64,000 nt of DNA, taken from positions 1 to 64,000 of the forward strand of contig NZ_JAGGOO010000158.1 of assembly GCF_018614415.1 (NCBI RefSeq), read 5' to 3'. How positions within the stretch are numbered: position 1 is the first letter of the stretch; every line of letters begins with the position of its first letter. Origin of the DNA: Streptomyces sp. ISL-12 (lineage in GTDB: Bacteria > Actinomycetota > Actinomycetes > Streptomycetales > Streptomycetaceae). Position numbers and translations under genes: made by a program. A model generated the notes under the pieces. It saw only the letters and a program-made list of their open reading frames with translations, was not told the DNA's origin and did not search any database. Shown here one piece after another: positions 9,392-17,586 of this stretch.

Positions 9392-10156
9392 ATGGCACGG
9401 AACATCCAGTCGCTCGAACGGGCGGCCGCGATGCTGCGGCTGCTCGCGGGCGGCGAGCGACGGCTCGGCCTGTCGGACATCGCCTCGTCGCTGGGCCTGG
9501 CCAAGGGCACCGCCCACGGCATCCTGCGCACCCTCCAGCAGGAGGGCTTCGTCGAGCAGGACACCGCCTCCGGTCGCTACCAGCTCGGGGCGGAGCTGCT
9601 GCGCCTGGGCACCACCTACCTGGACGTGCACGAACTGCGGGCCCGCGCCCTGGTGTGGGCGGACGACCTGGCCCGCTCCAGCGGCGAGAGCGTCCACCTG
9701 GGCGTGCTGCACCAGCAGGGCGTGCTGATCGTGCACCACGTCTTCCGGCCCGACGACAGCCGGCAGGTGCTGGAGATCGGCGCCATGCAGCCGCTGCACT
9801 CCACCGCCCTGGGCAAGGTGCTCTCCGCCTACGACCCGGTCGCGCACAGCGAGGCGCTGGAGACCGAGCGCCGGGCGTTCACCGACCGGACGATCTGCGA
9901 GCCGGACGCCTTCGAGCACGTACTGGACCTCACGCGCGCGCGTGGCTACGCGGCGGACATCGAGGAGACCTGGGAGGGCGTCGCCTCGATCGCCGCGCCC
10001 ATCCACGACCGGCGGCGCATGCCGGTCGGCTCGGTCGGCATCACGGGGGCCGTGGAGCGGGTCTGCCAGGAGGGCGAGCTGCGCCCGGAGCTGATCGCGG
10101 CGGTGCGGGACTGCGCCCGCGCGGTCTCCCGGGACCTGGGCGCCGGACGCTTCTGA
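9392..10156 (+). CDS. gylR: Glycerol operon regulator, IclR family
   Basis: IclR-type transcriptional regulator of 254 residues. The N-terminal winged helix-turn-helix (ERAAAMLRLLAGGERRLGLSDIASSLGLAKGTAHGILRTL) is followed by an effector-binding domain typical of the family (residues about 75-245). It lies directly upstream of glpF-glpK-glpD. In S. coelicolor GylR represses both its own gene and the gyl operon, with glycerol-3-phosphate-type induction. The matched palindromes before gylR and glpF support the same circuit here. The ATG start at 9392 is preceded by GGAGGCGGGA. Confidence 0.95.
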   Translation: MARNIQSLERAAAMLRLLAGGERRLGLSDIASSLGLAKGTAHGILRTLQQEGFVEQDTASGRYQLGAELLRLGTTYLDVHELRARALVWADDLARSSGESVHLGVLHQQGVLIVHHVFRPDDSRQVLEIGAMQPLHSTALGKVLSAYDPVAHSEALETERRAFTDRTICEPDAFEHVLDLTRARGYAADIEETWEGVASIAAPIHDRRRMPVGSVGITGAVERVCQEGELRPELIAAVRDCARAVSRDLGAGRF

Positions 10157-10324
10157 CGCCTGCCGGAACAGGCGGTACCGGGGCGCCGGGGGCGGCGCTC
10201 CGGTCGTTCGCCTACCCCGGAGATCTGGCTAAATCTGCCAAACTGCCCATACGACAACACACCCGACCGGAAGGCCGGCGACACGAATCGATCAATAACG
10301 ATCGTGTTTTCGATAACAGGACTC

Positions 10325-10380
10325 TTGACGGGTGTGCGATGTCGGGATGAGACTCCGTCCATCGGTCGGCATTGTCGAAC
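10325..10380 (+). promoter_or_regulatory. glpF-glpK-glpD promoter region with GylR operator
   Basis: GGTCGGCATTGTCGAAC at 10364-10380 matches the palindrome before gylR at 15 of 17 positions. TTGACG (10325-10330) could be a -35 box with a weak -10 about 17 bases on; this promoter is tentative. The operator would then cover the transcription start, as expected for repression. The 355-base gap between gylR and glpF also holds an AT-richer patch (about 10285-10325) with CGATC/GATCG repeats. Confidence 0.65.
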
Positions 10381-10511
10381 ACCTACCGGCAATAAGCGCT
10401 AGAGTGGACGACGCCAAGGGCCGGCAACGCTCTCATTCCCATGAGGGCGCCAGAACACCCGGACGAATCCGGGGGTTCGGCTTCCCTGGACGAAGGACAA
10501 AGGAGTCGCGG

Positions 10512-11306
10512 GTGTCCAGCTCCGACATCTTCATCGGCGAGACCATCGGTACCGCCATACTCATCCTGCTCGGCGGCGGCGTCTGCGCCGCCGTCACGCT
10601 CAAGGCCTCCAAGGCGCGCAACGCCGGATGGGTGGCCATCTCCCTCGGGTGGGGCTTCGCCGTCATGGTCGGCGCCTACATCTCCACGCCGCTCTCCGGC
10701 GCCCACCTGAACCCGGCGGTCACGCTGGCCCTGGCGATCAAGGACGGCAACTGGGGCGATGTCCCGGTCTACTGGGGCGGTCAGATCCTCGGCGCCATGA
10801 TCGGCGCGACCCTGGTCTGGATCGCCTACTACGGCCAGTTCCACGCCCACCTCACCGACAAGGAGATCGTCGGCGGCCCGGGCGCCCAGAACACCACCGC
10901 CAAGTCGGTGGAAGCCCAGGAGAAGGGCGCCGGCCCGGTCCTCGGCATCTTCTCCACCGGCCCGGAGATCCGCAACGCCGCGCAGAACCTGGCCACCGAG
11001 ATCATCGGCACCTTCGTGCTGATCCTCGCCATCATGACCCAGGGGCTGAACCAGGACGGTGACGGCCTCGGCGCGCTCGGCGTCCTGATCACCTCGTTCG
11101 TGGTGGTCGGCATCGGACTGTCGCTGGGCGGCCCGACCGGTTACGCGATCAACCCGGCCCGCGACCTCGGCCCCCGCATCGTGCACGCCCTCCTGCCGCT
11201 GCCCAACAAAGGCGGCTCCGACTGGAGCTACGCCTGGGTCCCGGTGGCCGGACCGCTGATCGGCGCCGCGATCGCCGCGGGCGTCTACAACGTCGCCTTC
11301 GCGTGA
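10512..11306 (+). CDS. glpF: Glycerol uptake facilitator (aquaglyceroporin)
   Basis: MIP-family channel of 264 residues that lets glycerol diffuse across the membrane. The two half-helix signatures are present: HLNPAVT in the first half and AINPARDLGPR in the second, the latter ending in the Arg of the selectivity filter. Six membrane segments can be drawn. The GTG at 10512 lies 7 bases after AAGGAGT. It is the first gene of the glycerol operon, 47 bases before glpK; S. coelicolor calls this gene gylC. Confidence 0.95.
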   Translation: MSSSDIFIGETIGTAILILLGGGVCAAVTLKASKARNAGWVAISLGWGFAVMVGAYISTPLSGAHLNPAVTLALAIKDGNWGDVPVYWGGQILGAMIGATLVWIAYYGQFHAHLTDKEIVGGPGAQNTTAKSVEAQEKGAGPVLGIFSTGPEIRNAAQNLATEIIGTFVLILAIMTQGLNQDGDGLGALGVLITSFVVVGIGLSLGGPTGYAINPARDLGPRIVHALLPLPNKGGSDWSYAWVPVAGPLIGAAIAAGVYNVAFA

Positions 11307-11353
11307 ACCACGCCGGACCCCACCGCCACCACCACGGACCCCAGGAGCACACA

Positions 11354-12892
11354 GTGACCGACACCCACACCGCCGGCCCCTTCATCGCCGCGATCGACCA
11401 GGGCACCACCTCCTCGCGCTGCATCGTCTTCGACCGCGACGGACGCATCGTCTCCGTCGACCAGAAGGAGCACGAGCAGATCTTCCCCAAGCCGGGCTGG
11501 GTCGAGCACGACGCCACCGAGATCTGGACCAACGTCCAGCAGGTCGTCGCCTCGGCCGTCGAGAAGGCCGGCATCACCCGCGACGACATCAAGGCCATCG
11601 GCATCACCAACCAGCGCGAGACCACGCTGATCTGGGACAAGAACACCGGTGAGCCCGTCCACAACGCCATCGTCTGGCAGGACACCCGCACCGACGCCCT
11701 CTGCCGGGAGCTGGGCCGCAACGTCGGCCAGGACCGCTTCCGCCGCGAGACCGGCCTGCCGCTGGCCTCCTACTTCGCCGGCCCCAAGGCCCGCTGGCTG
11801 CTGGACAACGTCGAGGGCCTGCGCGAGCGCGCCGAGGCCGGCGACCTGCTCTTCGGCACCATGGACAGCTGGGTCATCTGGAACCTGACCGGCGGCGTGG
11901 ACGGCGGCCGGCACGTCACCGACGTCACCAACGCCTCCCGCACCCTGCTGATGAGCCTGCGCACCCTGCGGTGGGACGAGAAGATCTGCGAGTCCATCGG
12001 CGTGCCGACGCAGATGCTCCCCGAGATCCGCTCCTCCGCCGAGGTGTACGGCGAGATCAAGGGCGGCGCGCTGGGCGAGCTGCTCGGCGGCATCCCGGTC
12101 GCCTCCGCGCTCGGCGACCAGCAGGCGGCCCTGTTCGGCCAGACCTGCTTCGACGAGGGCGAGACCAAGTCGACGTACGGCACCGGCACCTTCATGCTGA
12201 TGAACACCGGTGACAAGGTCATCAACTCCTACAGCGGCCTGGTGACCACCGTCGGCTACCAGATCGGCGACCAGACGCCGGTCTACGCCCTGGAGGGCTC
12301 GATCGCCGTCACCGGTTCGCTGGTGCAGTGGATGCGCGACCAGATGGGCCTGATCTCCACCGCCGCCGAGATCGAGACCCTGGCGATGCAGGTCGAGGAC
12401 AACGGCGGCGCCTACTTCGTACCGGCCTTCTCCGGCCTGTTCGCCCCGTACTGGCGCTCCGACGCCCGCGGTGTGATCGCCGGCCTGACCCGGTACGTCA
12501 CCAAGGCGCACCTCGCGCGCGCCGTGCTGGAGGCCACCGCCTGGCAGACGCGGGAGATCGCGGACGCCATGACGAAGGACTCCGGTGTGGAGCTGACCAC
12601 CCTCAAGGTCGACGGTGGCATGACCTCCAACAACCTGCTGATGCAGACCCTCGCCGACTTCCTGGACGCGCCGGTGGTGCGTCCGATGGTCGCCGAGACC
12701 ACCTGCCTCGGCGCCGCCTACGCCGCCGGCCTGGCCGTCGGCTTCTGGAACAGCACCGACGACCTGCGCGCCAACTGGCGCCGGGCCGCCGAGTGGACCC
12801 CCCGCATGGACGCGGACACCCGCGACCGCGAGTACAAGAGCTGGCTCAAGGCCGTCGAGCGGACCATGGGCTGGCTTGAGGACGAGGAGTAA
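11354..12892 (+). CDS. glpK: Glycerol kinase
   Basis: Phosphorylates glycerol with ATP to sn-glycerol-3-phosphate. The 512-residue protein has the FGGY-kinase phosphate-binding start AIDQGTTSSRCIVFDRDG, the conserved INQRETT-like TNQRETTLIWD, and the second-domain motif DGGMTSNNLLMQ. The GTG at 11354 follows AGGAG by 6 bases and overlaps nothing. It sits between the facilitator and glycerol-3-phosphate dehydrogenase genes, so the operon encodes the full entry route into triose phosphates. Its S. coelicolor name is gylA. Confidence 0.97.
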   Translation: MTDTHTAGPFIAAIDQGTTSSRCIVFDRDGRIVSVDQKEHEQIFPKPGWVEHDATEIWTNVQQVVASAVEKAGITRDDIKAIGITNQRETTLIWDKNTGEPVHNAIVWQDTRTDALCRELGRNVGQDRFRRETGLPLASYFAGPKARWLLDNVEGLRERAEAGDLLFGTMDSWVIWNLTGGVDGGRHVTDVTNASRTLLMSLRTLRWDEKICESIGVPTQMLPEIRSSAEVYGEIKGGALGELLGGIPVASALGDQQAALFGQTCFDEGETKSTYGTGTFMLMNTGDKVINSYSGLVTTVGYQIGDQTPVYALEGSIAVTGSLVQWMRDQMGLISTAAEIETLAMQVEDNGGAYFVPAFSGLFAPYWRSDARGVIAGLTRYVTKAHLARAVLEATAWQTREIADAMTKDSGVELTTLKVDGGMTSNNLLMQTLADFLDAPVVRPMVAETTCLGAAYAAGLAVGFWNSTDDLRANWRRAAEWTPRMDADTRDREYKSWLKAVERTMGWLEDEE

Positions 12893-12900
12893 GAACCACC

Positions 12901-14517
12901 ATGACCACCCAGTCCACCCTGCAGTCCGTACCTGCCCTGGGCACGCACCCGGCCTCCGGCTCGAACCCGAGCCGAGCCGAGACCCGGGAGCAGCTCTCCC
13001 AGGCGTCGTACGACCTTCTCGTCATCGGCGGCGGCATCCTCGGCATCTCCACCGCCTGGCACGCCGCGCAGTCCGGCCTCAGGGTGGCTCTGGTCGACGC
13101 CGGTGACTTCGCCGGCGCCACCTCCTCCGCCTCCTCCAAGCTGCTCCACGGCGGTCTGCGCTACCTGCAGACCGGCGCGGTGAAGCTGGTGGCGGAGAAC
13201 CACTTCGAGCGCCGCGCGGTCTCCCGCCAGGTCGCCCCGCACCTGGCCAACCCGCTCACCTTCTACCTCCCCGTGTACAAGGGCGGGCCGCACGGCGCGG
13301 CGAAGCTCGGGGCCGGTGTCTTCGCGTACTCGGCGCTCTCCGCGTTCGGCGACGGCGTCGGCCACCTGCTCTCGCCCGCCAAGGCCCAGCAGGACGTGCC
13401 CGAGCTGCGCACCGAGAACCTCAAGGCCGTGGCCGTCTACGGCGACGACCAGATGAACGACGCGCGCATGGCGCTGATGACGGTCCGCGCGGCCGTCGAC
13501 GCCGGCGCCGTGGTCCTCAACCACGCCGAGGTCTCCGGGCTGCGCTTCACCAAGGGCCGGGTCACCGGCGCCGAGCTGAAGGACCGGCTGACCGGCGAGG
13601 AGTTCGGCGTCAACGCCCGCCTGGTGCTCAACGCGACCGGCCCCTGGGTCGACCACCTGCGCAAGATGGAGGACCCGAACGCGGCCCCCTCCATCCGGCT
13701 GTCCAAGGGCGCGCACCTGGTCCTGAAGCGCACCTCGCACTGGAAGGCCGCGCTGGCCACCCCGATCGACAAGTACCGCATCACCTTCGCCCTCCCCTGG
13801 GAGGACATGCTGCTGCTCGGCACCACCGACGAGGAGTACGAGGGCGACCCGGCGGACGTCGCCGTCAACGACAAGGACATAGCCCAGATCCTGGACGAGG
13901 CCGCGTTCTCCGTCCGGGACCAGCAGCTCGACCGCGACCTCATCACGTACGCCTTCGCGGGTCTGCGCGTCCTGCCGGGCGGGCCCGGGAACACGGCGAA
14001 GGCCAAGCGCGAGACGGTCGTCACCGAGGGCCGGGGCGGCATGCTGTCCGTCGCGGGCGGCAAGTGGACCACCTTCCGCCACATCGGCCGCACCGTGATG
14101 CAGAAGCTGGAAGCGCTGCCGGGCCACCCCCTCGGCGACGACTTCGAGCCCGTCTCCTCCCTGCCGAAGAAGCTGCCGCTGCCCGGCGTCGCCAACCCCC
14201 GGGCCATCGCCCACCGGCTGCTGGTGGACCGTCCGGCACCCGGCCCGCGGATGGCGGCCGACACCGCCAAGCACCTGGCGACGCACTACGGTTCGCTGGC
14301 CCTGGACATCGCCCGGCTCGCCAACGAGTGCCCGGAGCTGGCCGAGCGGGTCCACCCCGACGCGCCGGAGATCTGGGCGCAGGTCGTCTGGGCCCGTGAC
14401 CACGAGTGGGCCGAGACCCCGGACGACGTGCTGCGCCGCCGGACCACGCTGACCATCCGCGGCCTGGCCACGGACGAGGTGCGCGGCAAGGTGCAGGACC
14501 TGCTCGACAAGAAGTAG
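12901..14517 (+). CDS. glpD: Glycerol-3-phosphate dehydrogenase, FAD-dependent
   Basis: Oxidises glycerol-3-phosphate to dihydroxyacetone phosphate and passes electrons to the respiratory chain. The 538 residues show the Rossmann FAD motif VIGGGILGISTAWHAAQ (about 41-57), the family signature SSKLLHGGLRYLQ and a C-terminal DAO_C domain. It starts 8 bases after glpK and is followed by a strong hairpin, so it ends the operon. Membrane association is expected to be peripheral, since no transmembrane segment is seen. Its S. coelicolor name is gylB. Confidence 0.96.
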   Translation: MTTQSTLQSVPALGTHPASGSNPSRAETREQLSQASYDLLVIGGGILGISTAWHAAQSGLRVALVDAGDFAGATSSASSKLLHGGLRYLQTGAVKLVAENHFERRAVSRQVAPHLANPLTFYLPVYKGGPHGAAKLGAGVFAYSALSAFGDGVGHLLSPAKAQQDVPELRTENLKAVAVYGDDQMNDARMALMTVRAAVDAGAVVLNHAEVSGLRFTKGRVTGAELKDRLTGEEFGVNARLVLNATGPWVDHLRKMEDPNAAPSIRLSKGAHLVLKRTSHWKAALATPIDKYRITFALPWEDMLLLGTTDEEYEGDPADVAVNDKDIAQILDEAAFSVRDQQLDRDLITYAFAGLRVLPGGPGNTAKAKRETVVTEGRGGMLSVAGGKWTTFRHIGRTVMQKLEALPGHPLGDDFEPVSSLPKKLPLPGVANPRAIAHRLLVDRPAPGPRMAADTAKHLATHYGSLALDIARLANECPELAERVHPDAPEIWAQVVWARDHEWAETPDDVLRRRTTLTIRGLATDEVRGKVQDLLDKK

Positions 14518-14524
14518 GCACACG

Positions 14525-14571
14525 GCGGGAGGCGGCGGCCCCAGGCTTCGGGCGGGGTCGCCGCCTCCCGC
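14525..14571 (+). terminator. Hairpin terminator after glpD
   Basis: GCGGGAGGCGGCG (14525-14537) pairs exactly with CGCCGCCTCCCGC (14559-14571) around a 21-base loop, 8 bases past the glpD stop. Confidence 0.75.
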
Positions 14572-14596
14572 GTGGGTGCCCCCATAATGGCCTGAT

Positions 14597-14607
14597 ACAT
14601 CGGATGT
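14597..14607 (+). promoter_or_regulatory. Operator palindrome before the FCD regulator
   Basis: ACATCGGATGT is a perfect palindrome with a one-base centre, 39 bases before the start. Sites of the ATACAT...ATGT kind are typical for GntR-superfamily proteins, so autoregulation is inferred. Confidence 0.5.
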
Positions 14608-14645
14608 CTGAGCGGCATCCGGCCGAAGGCAGCAGGAGGCCGAGC

Positions 14646-15317
14646 GTGGCAGTCACCGACGAGGCGATCGAGAAGATCAAGGACATGATCGTCTCCGGCG
14701 CGCTGCGCCCCGGCGACCGGCTGCCCAAGGAGAGCCGGCTCGCCGACGAACTGGGCCTGTCCCGCAACTCGCTGCGCGAGGCCGTCCGCGCCCTGTCCCT
14801 GATCCGCATCCTGGACGTACGGCAGGGCGACGGCACCTACGTCACCAGCCTGGACCCGCAACTCCTGCTGGAGGCGCTGAGCTTCGTCGTCGACTTCCAC
14901 CGCGACGACACGGTGCTGGAGTTCCTCGCCGTACGCCGCATCCTGGAGCCGGCCGCGACCGCGCTGGCGGCGGCCTCGATCAGCGACGCGGAACTGGACG
15001 CGCTGGACGCCCAGTTGGACGCGCTCGGCGACGACCCCTCGGTGGAGCGGCTGGTCGCGAGCGATCTGGAGTTCCACCGGGGCATCGTGCGGGGCTCCGG
15101 CAACTCAGTGCTGTGTTCGCTGCTCGACGGACTGTCCGGGCCCACCACCCGGGCCCGGATCTGGCGCGGTCTGACCCAGGAGGACGCGGTCGGCCGCACC
15201 CTGCGCGAACACCGCGCGATCCTGGCCGCGCTGCGCGACCGGGACGCGGAGGCGGCCCGTTCCTGGGCGACCGTGCACATCGCGTCGGTGGAGCAGTGGC
15301 TGCGCTCCACCCTGTGA
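14646..15317 (+). CDS. FadR-subfamily GntR regulator with FCD domain
   Basis: Transcription factor of 223 residues. The N-terminal GntR winged helix covers DEAIEKIKDMIVSGALRPGDRLPKESRLADELGLSRNSLREAVRAL, and the C-terminal all-helical FCD effector domain has metal-ligand-type residues in the ASDLEFHRGI segment. I chose the GTG at 14646 because a perfect AGGAGG (14634-14639) lies 6 bases upstream; an in-frame ATG at 14604 has no such site. Its location right after glpD does not prove a role in glycerol use. Ligand and targets are unknown apart from the nearby palindrome. Confidence 0.9.
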   Translation: MAVTDEAIEKIKDMIVSGALRPGDRLPKESRLADELGLSRNSLREAVRALSLIRILDVRQGDGTYVTSLDPQLLLEALSFVVDFHRDDTVLEFLAVRRILEPAATALAAASISDAELDALDAQLDALGDDPSVERLVASDLEFHRGIVRGSGNSVLCSLLDGLSGPTTRARIWRGLTQEDAVGRTLREHRAILAALRDRDAEAARSWATVHIASVEQWLRSTL

Positions 15318-15452
15318 TCCGGGCCGGGTGTTCGACCGTGGGGAACGGGGCAGTGATCCGTTCACTCCCCCGTGCAAGGGGGCTGCGGACGCCCCCGCCG
15401 CACGCCGTAAGGTTGGGTCGTTAAGCGAGGGCACGTCGGAAGGAGGCGCTGG

Positions 15453-16445
15453 GTGATCGAGCTCGAGGGGGTTCCCGAGCTGATCGACCCGGTCATGGTG
15501 GCCGCGTTCGAGGGCTGGAACGACGCCGGCGACGCCGCCTCCACCGCGGTCGCGCACCTGGACCGGGAATGGAAGGGCGAGGTCTTCGCGGCACTGGACG
15601 CCGAGGACTACTACGACTTCCAGGTGAACCGGCCCACGGTGTTCCTGGAGGCCGGGGTGCGCAAGATCACCTGGCCGACGACGAGACTGTCCGTGGTCCG
15701 GGTCGGCGGTGACAAGCCGCGTGACCTGGTTCTGGTCCGCGGCATCGAACCGTCCATGCGCTGGCGCTCGTTCTGCAACGAGCTGCTGGGCTTCGCCCAT
15801 GAGCTGGGCGTCGAACTGGTGGTCATCCTGGGCGCCCTGCTGGGTGACACCCCGCACACCCGTCCGGTCCCGATCAGCGGCACCACGTCCGACGCCGACC
15901 TGGCCCGCCGCATGGACCTGGAGGAGACCAAGTACGAGGGGCCCACGGGCATCGTCGGCATCCTCCAGGAGGCGTGCACGCACGCGGGCGTGCCGGCCGT
16001 CTCGCTGTGGGCGGCGGTGCCGCACTACGTGTCGCAGCCGCCCAACCCGAAGGCCACACTGGCTCTCCTGAACCGTCTGGAGGACCTGATCGGCGTACGC
16101 ATCCCGCTGGGCGAGCTGGCCGAGGACGCGCGGGCCTGGCAGGTGGGCGTGGACCAGCTGGCCGCCGAGGACAGCGAGGTTGCGGAGTACGTCCAGACGC
16201 TGGAGGAGGCCCGGGACACCGCGGAGCTGCCGGAGGCGTCGGGCGAGGCGATCGCCCGCGAGTTCGAGCGGTACCTGCGGCGCCGGGACGGCGGCGGACC
16301 GGGCGGCCACGCGACGGCGGACGGCGGCGAGGCACCGCCCGGCCCGCCGTTCCTGCGGGACGGGCGGGACGGCCCCGGCGGGCGTCCGCGGCCGCCGAAG
16401 CCGCCGAAGGCCGGCGGCGAGGACGAGGATTCCTCGGAGGAGTGA
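15453..16445 (+). CDS. PAC2-family protein (proteasome-assembly-chaperone-like)
   Basis: PAC2-fold protein of 330 residues, widespread in actinobacteria and of uncertain function. Archaeal and eukaryotic relatives act in proteasome assembly, and Streptomyces has a 20S proteasome, but a link here is only inference. The conserved N-terminal GWNDAGDAAS and the central VLGALLGDTPHTRPVP-like segment identify the family. The last 70 residues are Gly/Pro-rich and low complexity. The GTG at 15453 follows AGGAGG by 6 bases. Its stop codon lies within a 9-base tandem duplication (GGAGTGACA, 16439-16456). Confidence 0.85.
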   Translation: MIELEGVPELIDPVMVAAFEGWNDAGDAASTAVAHLDREWKGEVFAALDAEDYYDFQVNRPTVFLEAGVRKITWPTTRLSVVRVGGDKPRDLVLVRGIEPSMRWRSFCNELLGFAHELGVELVVILGALLGDTPHTRPVPISGTTSDADLARRMDLEETKYEGPTGIVGILQEACTHAGVPAVSLWAAVPHYVSQPPNPKATLALLNRLEDLIGVRIPLGELAEDARAWQVGVDQLAAEDSEVAEYVQTLEEARDTAELPEASGEAIAREFERYLRRRDGGGPGGHATADGGEAPPGPPFLRDGRDGPGGRPRPPKPPKAGGEDEDSSEE

Positions 16446-16456
16446 CAGGAGTGACA
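16439..16456 (+). repeat. 9-bp tandem duplication containing the PAC2-gene stop
   Basis: GGAGTGACA occurs twice in a row (16439-16447, 16448-16456). The first copy holds the TGA stop at 16443-16445. Confidence 0.55.
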
Positions 16457-16472
16457 GGGAGCGGTGCTCCCC

Positions 16473-16518
16473 GGATCTCAGACCTGGTCCGCTCCCCCCT
16501 GGATCTCAGACCTGGTCC
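16473..16518 (-). repeat. 18-bp direct repeat duplicating a gene end
   Basis: GGATCTCAGACCTGGTCC occurs at 16473-16490 and 16501-16518. The second copy holds the stop codon (TCA, 16506-16508) and last codons of the leftward propeller gene. The first copy repeats that end 28 bases downstream. Confidence 0.9.
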
Positions 16519-17456
16519 ACCACCACCGCGTCGTACTCGGTGTCGGGCCGCGGCGGGTCGACGTCGAAGCGCGCGTTGGGCAGGTAGAGGCGGTCGCCCC
16601 AGGCGGCGACGGTCGTCGGGATGCGGAACCGCGGGTCGGTGACGCGGGTGACCGCGGTGCCCCGGGTCCCGGCCGCGTCCAGCCGGAACACGTCGACGGC
16701 GTTCTGCCACTGCTGGACGGCGTAGAGGGTCCGGCCGAGCAGCAGCAGGCCGTCTCCGTTCGGGAGCCGGGCGGGGCCGAGGCCGACGGCGCGGGCGAGG
16801 CCGGTGCCCGGGTCGACCCGCATCAGGCCACCGCCGTTGGCGAAGGCGTTGACCAGCAGCAGCGCGCTGCCGTCGGGGGTGCGCTCGATGCCGTTGGCGG
16901 TGAAGTCCGGACCCTGCTCCCAGTCCCCGCCGAGGGTGACGGTCCGCAGCGCGCCGGGCCGGCCGTGCCGGTCGAGGGCGACCCGGTGGAGCACCGGCGC
17001 GAAGGAGTCGGTGAACCAGGCGGCGTCCGGGGTCAGGACCACGTCGTTCACGAAGGTGGTGCCGGTCGCGTACACCTGTTCCGTCTCGCCGGTACGGGCG
17101 TCGACGACGCGTATCTCGCCGCTCTCCCCGCCGGCGACGAAGAGTCTGCCGCGCCGGCCGACGCGCAGCCCGACGCTGGGGTGGCCGGCGCCCAGCCCCC
17201 GGGCGACGACCGCGCCGCGTCCGGTGGCCAGGCTCGCCCGGTAGACGTCGCCGTTGGCGAGGGAGCCGAAGTAGGCGTACGGAGCGCGGCCGATGGCGAT
17301 GCCTTCGGGGCGGAAGCCGTCGGGCAGCGGGAACCGCCGGGGCCAGGGGGCCGCGCCGGCCGCGTGGGCGGTGCCGGCCGGCAGGGCCGTGCCGGTGAGG
17401 GCGGCGGCGCCGATGAGCAGGGTGCGACGTGCGAAGGAGCGTTCGGTGGGTGCCAC
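16506..17456 (-). CDS. Secreted SMP-30/gluconolactonase-like beta-propeller protein
   Basis: Protein of 316 residues with a Tat-like export signal: RSFARRTLLIGAAALTG followed by an Ala-rich stretch ending near AHA. The mature part has repeats of the six-bladed propeller type (for example LPDGFRPEGIAIG, FVNDVVLTPDAAWFTDS and PDFTANGIERTPDG), as in SMP-30/strictosidine-synthase-like lactonases. Catalytic metal residues cannot be assigned by eye. The GTG at 17456 has GGAAGGA 6 bases upstream on the minus strand. It ends in an 18-base duplication and is separate from mshC, which lies 130 bases upstream. Confidence 0.8.
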   Translation of the reverse strand: MAPTERSFARRTLLIGAAALTGTALPAGTAHAAGAAPWPRRFPLPDGFRPEGIAIGRAPYAYFGSLANGDVYRASLATGRGAVVARGLGAGHPSVGLRVGRRGRLFVAGGESGEIRVVDARTGETEQVYATGTTFVNDVVLTPDAAWFTDSFAPVLHRVALDRHGRPGALRTVTLGGDWEQGPDFTANGIERTPDGSALLLVNAFANGGGLMRVDPGTGLARAVGLGPARLPNGDGLLLLGRTLYAVQQWQNAVDVFRLDAAGTRGTAVTRVTDPRFRIPTTVAAWGDRLYLPNARFDVDPPRPDTEYDAVVVDQV

Positions 17457-17586
17457 GGTGCGTCCTTCCGCGAGAGGGCCGGCCGTCGTGCGGCCGGCCA
17501 CGGGCAGAGGAGCACAGCCCAGCACATGGCGGAGGGCTTCCGCAGCGGGTGGCCGCGGAAGCCCTCCTGTCACTTCACCGGAAGCG

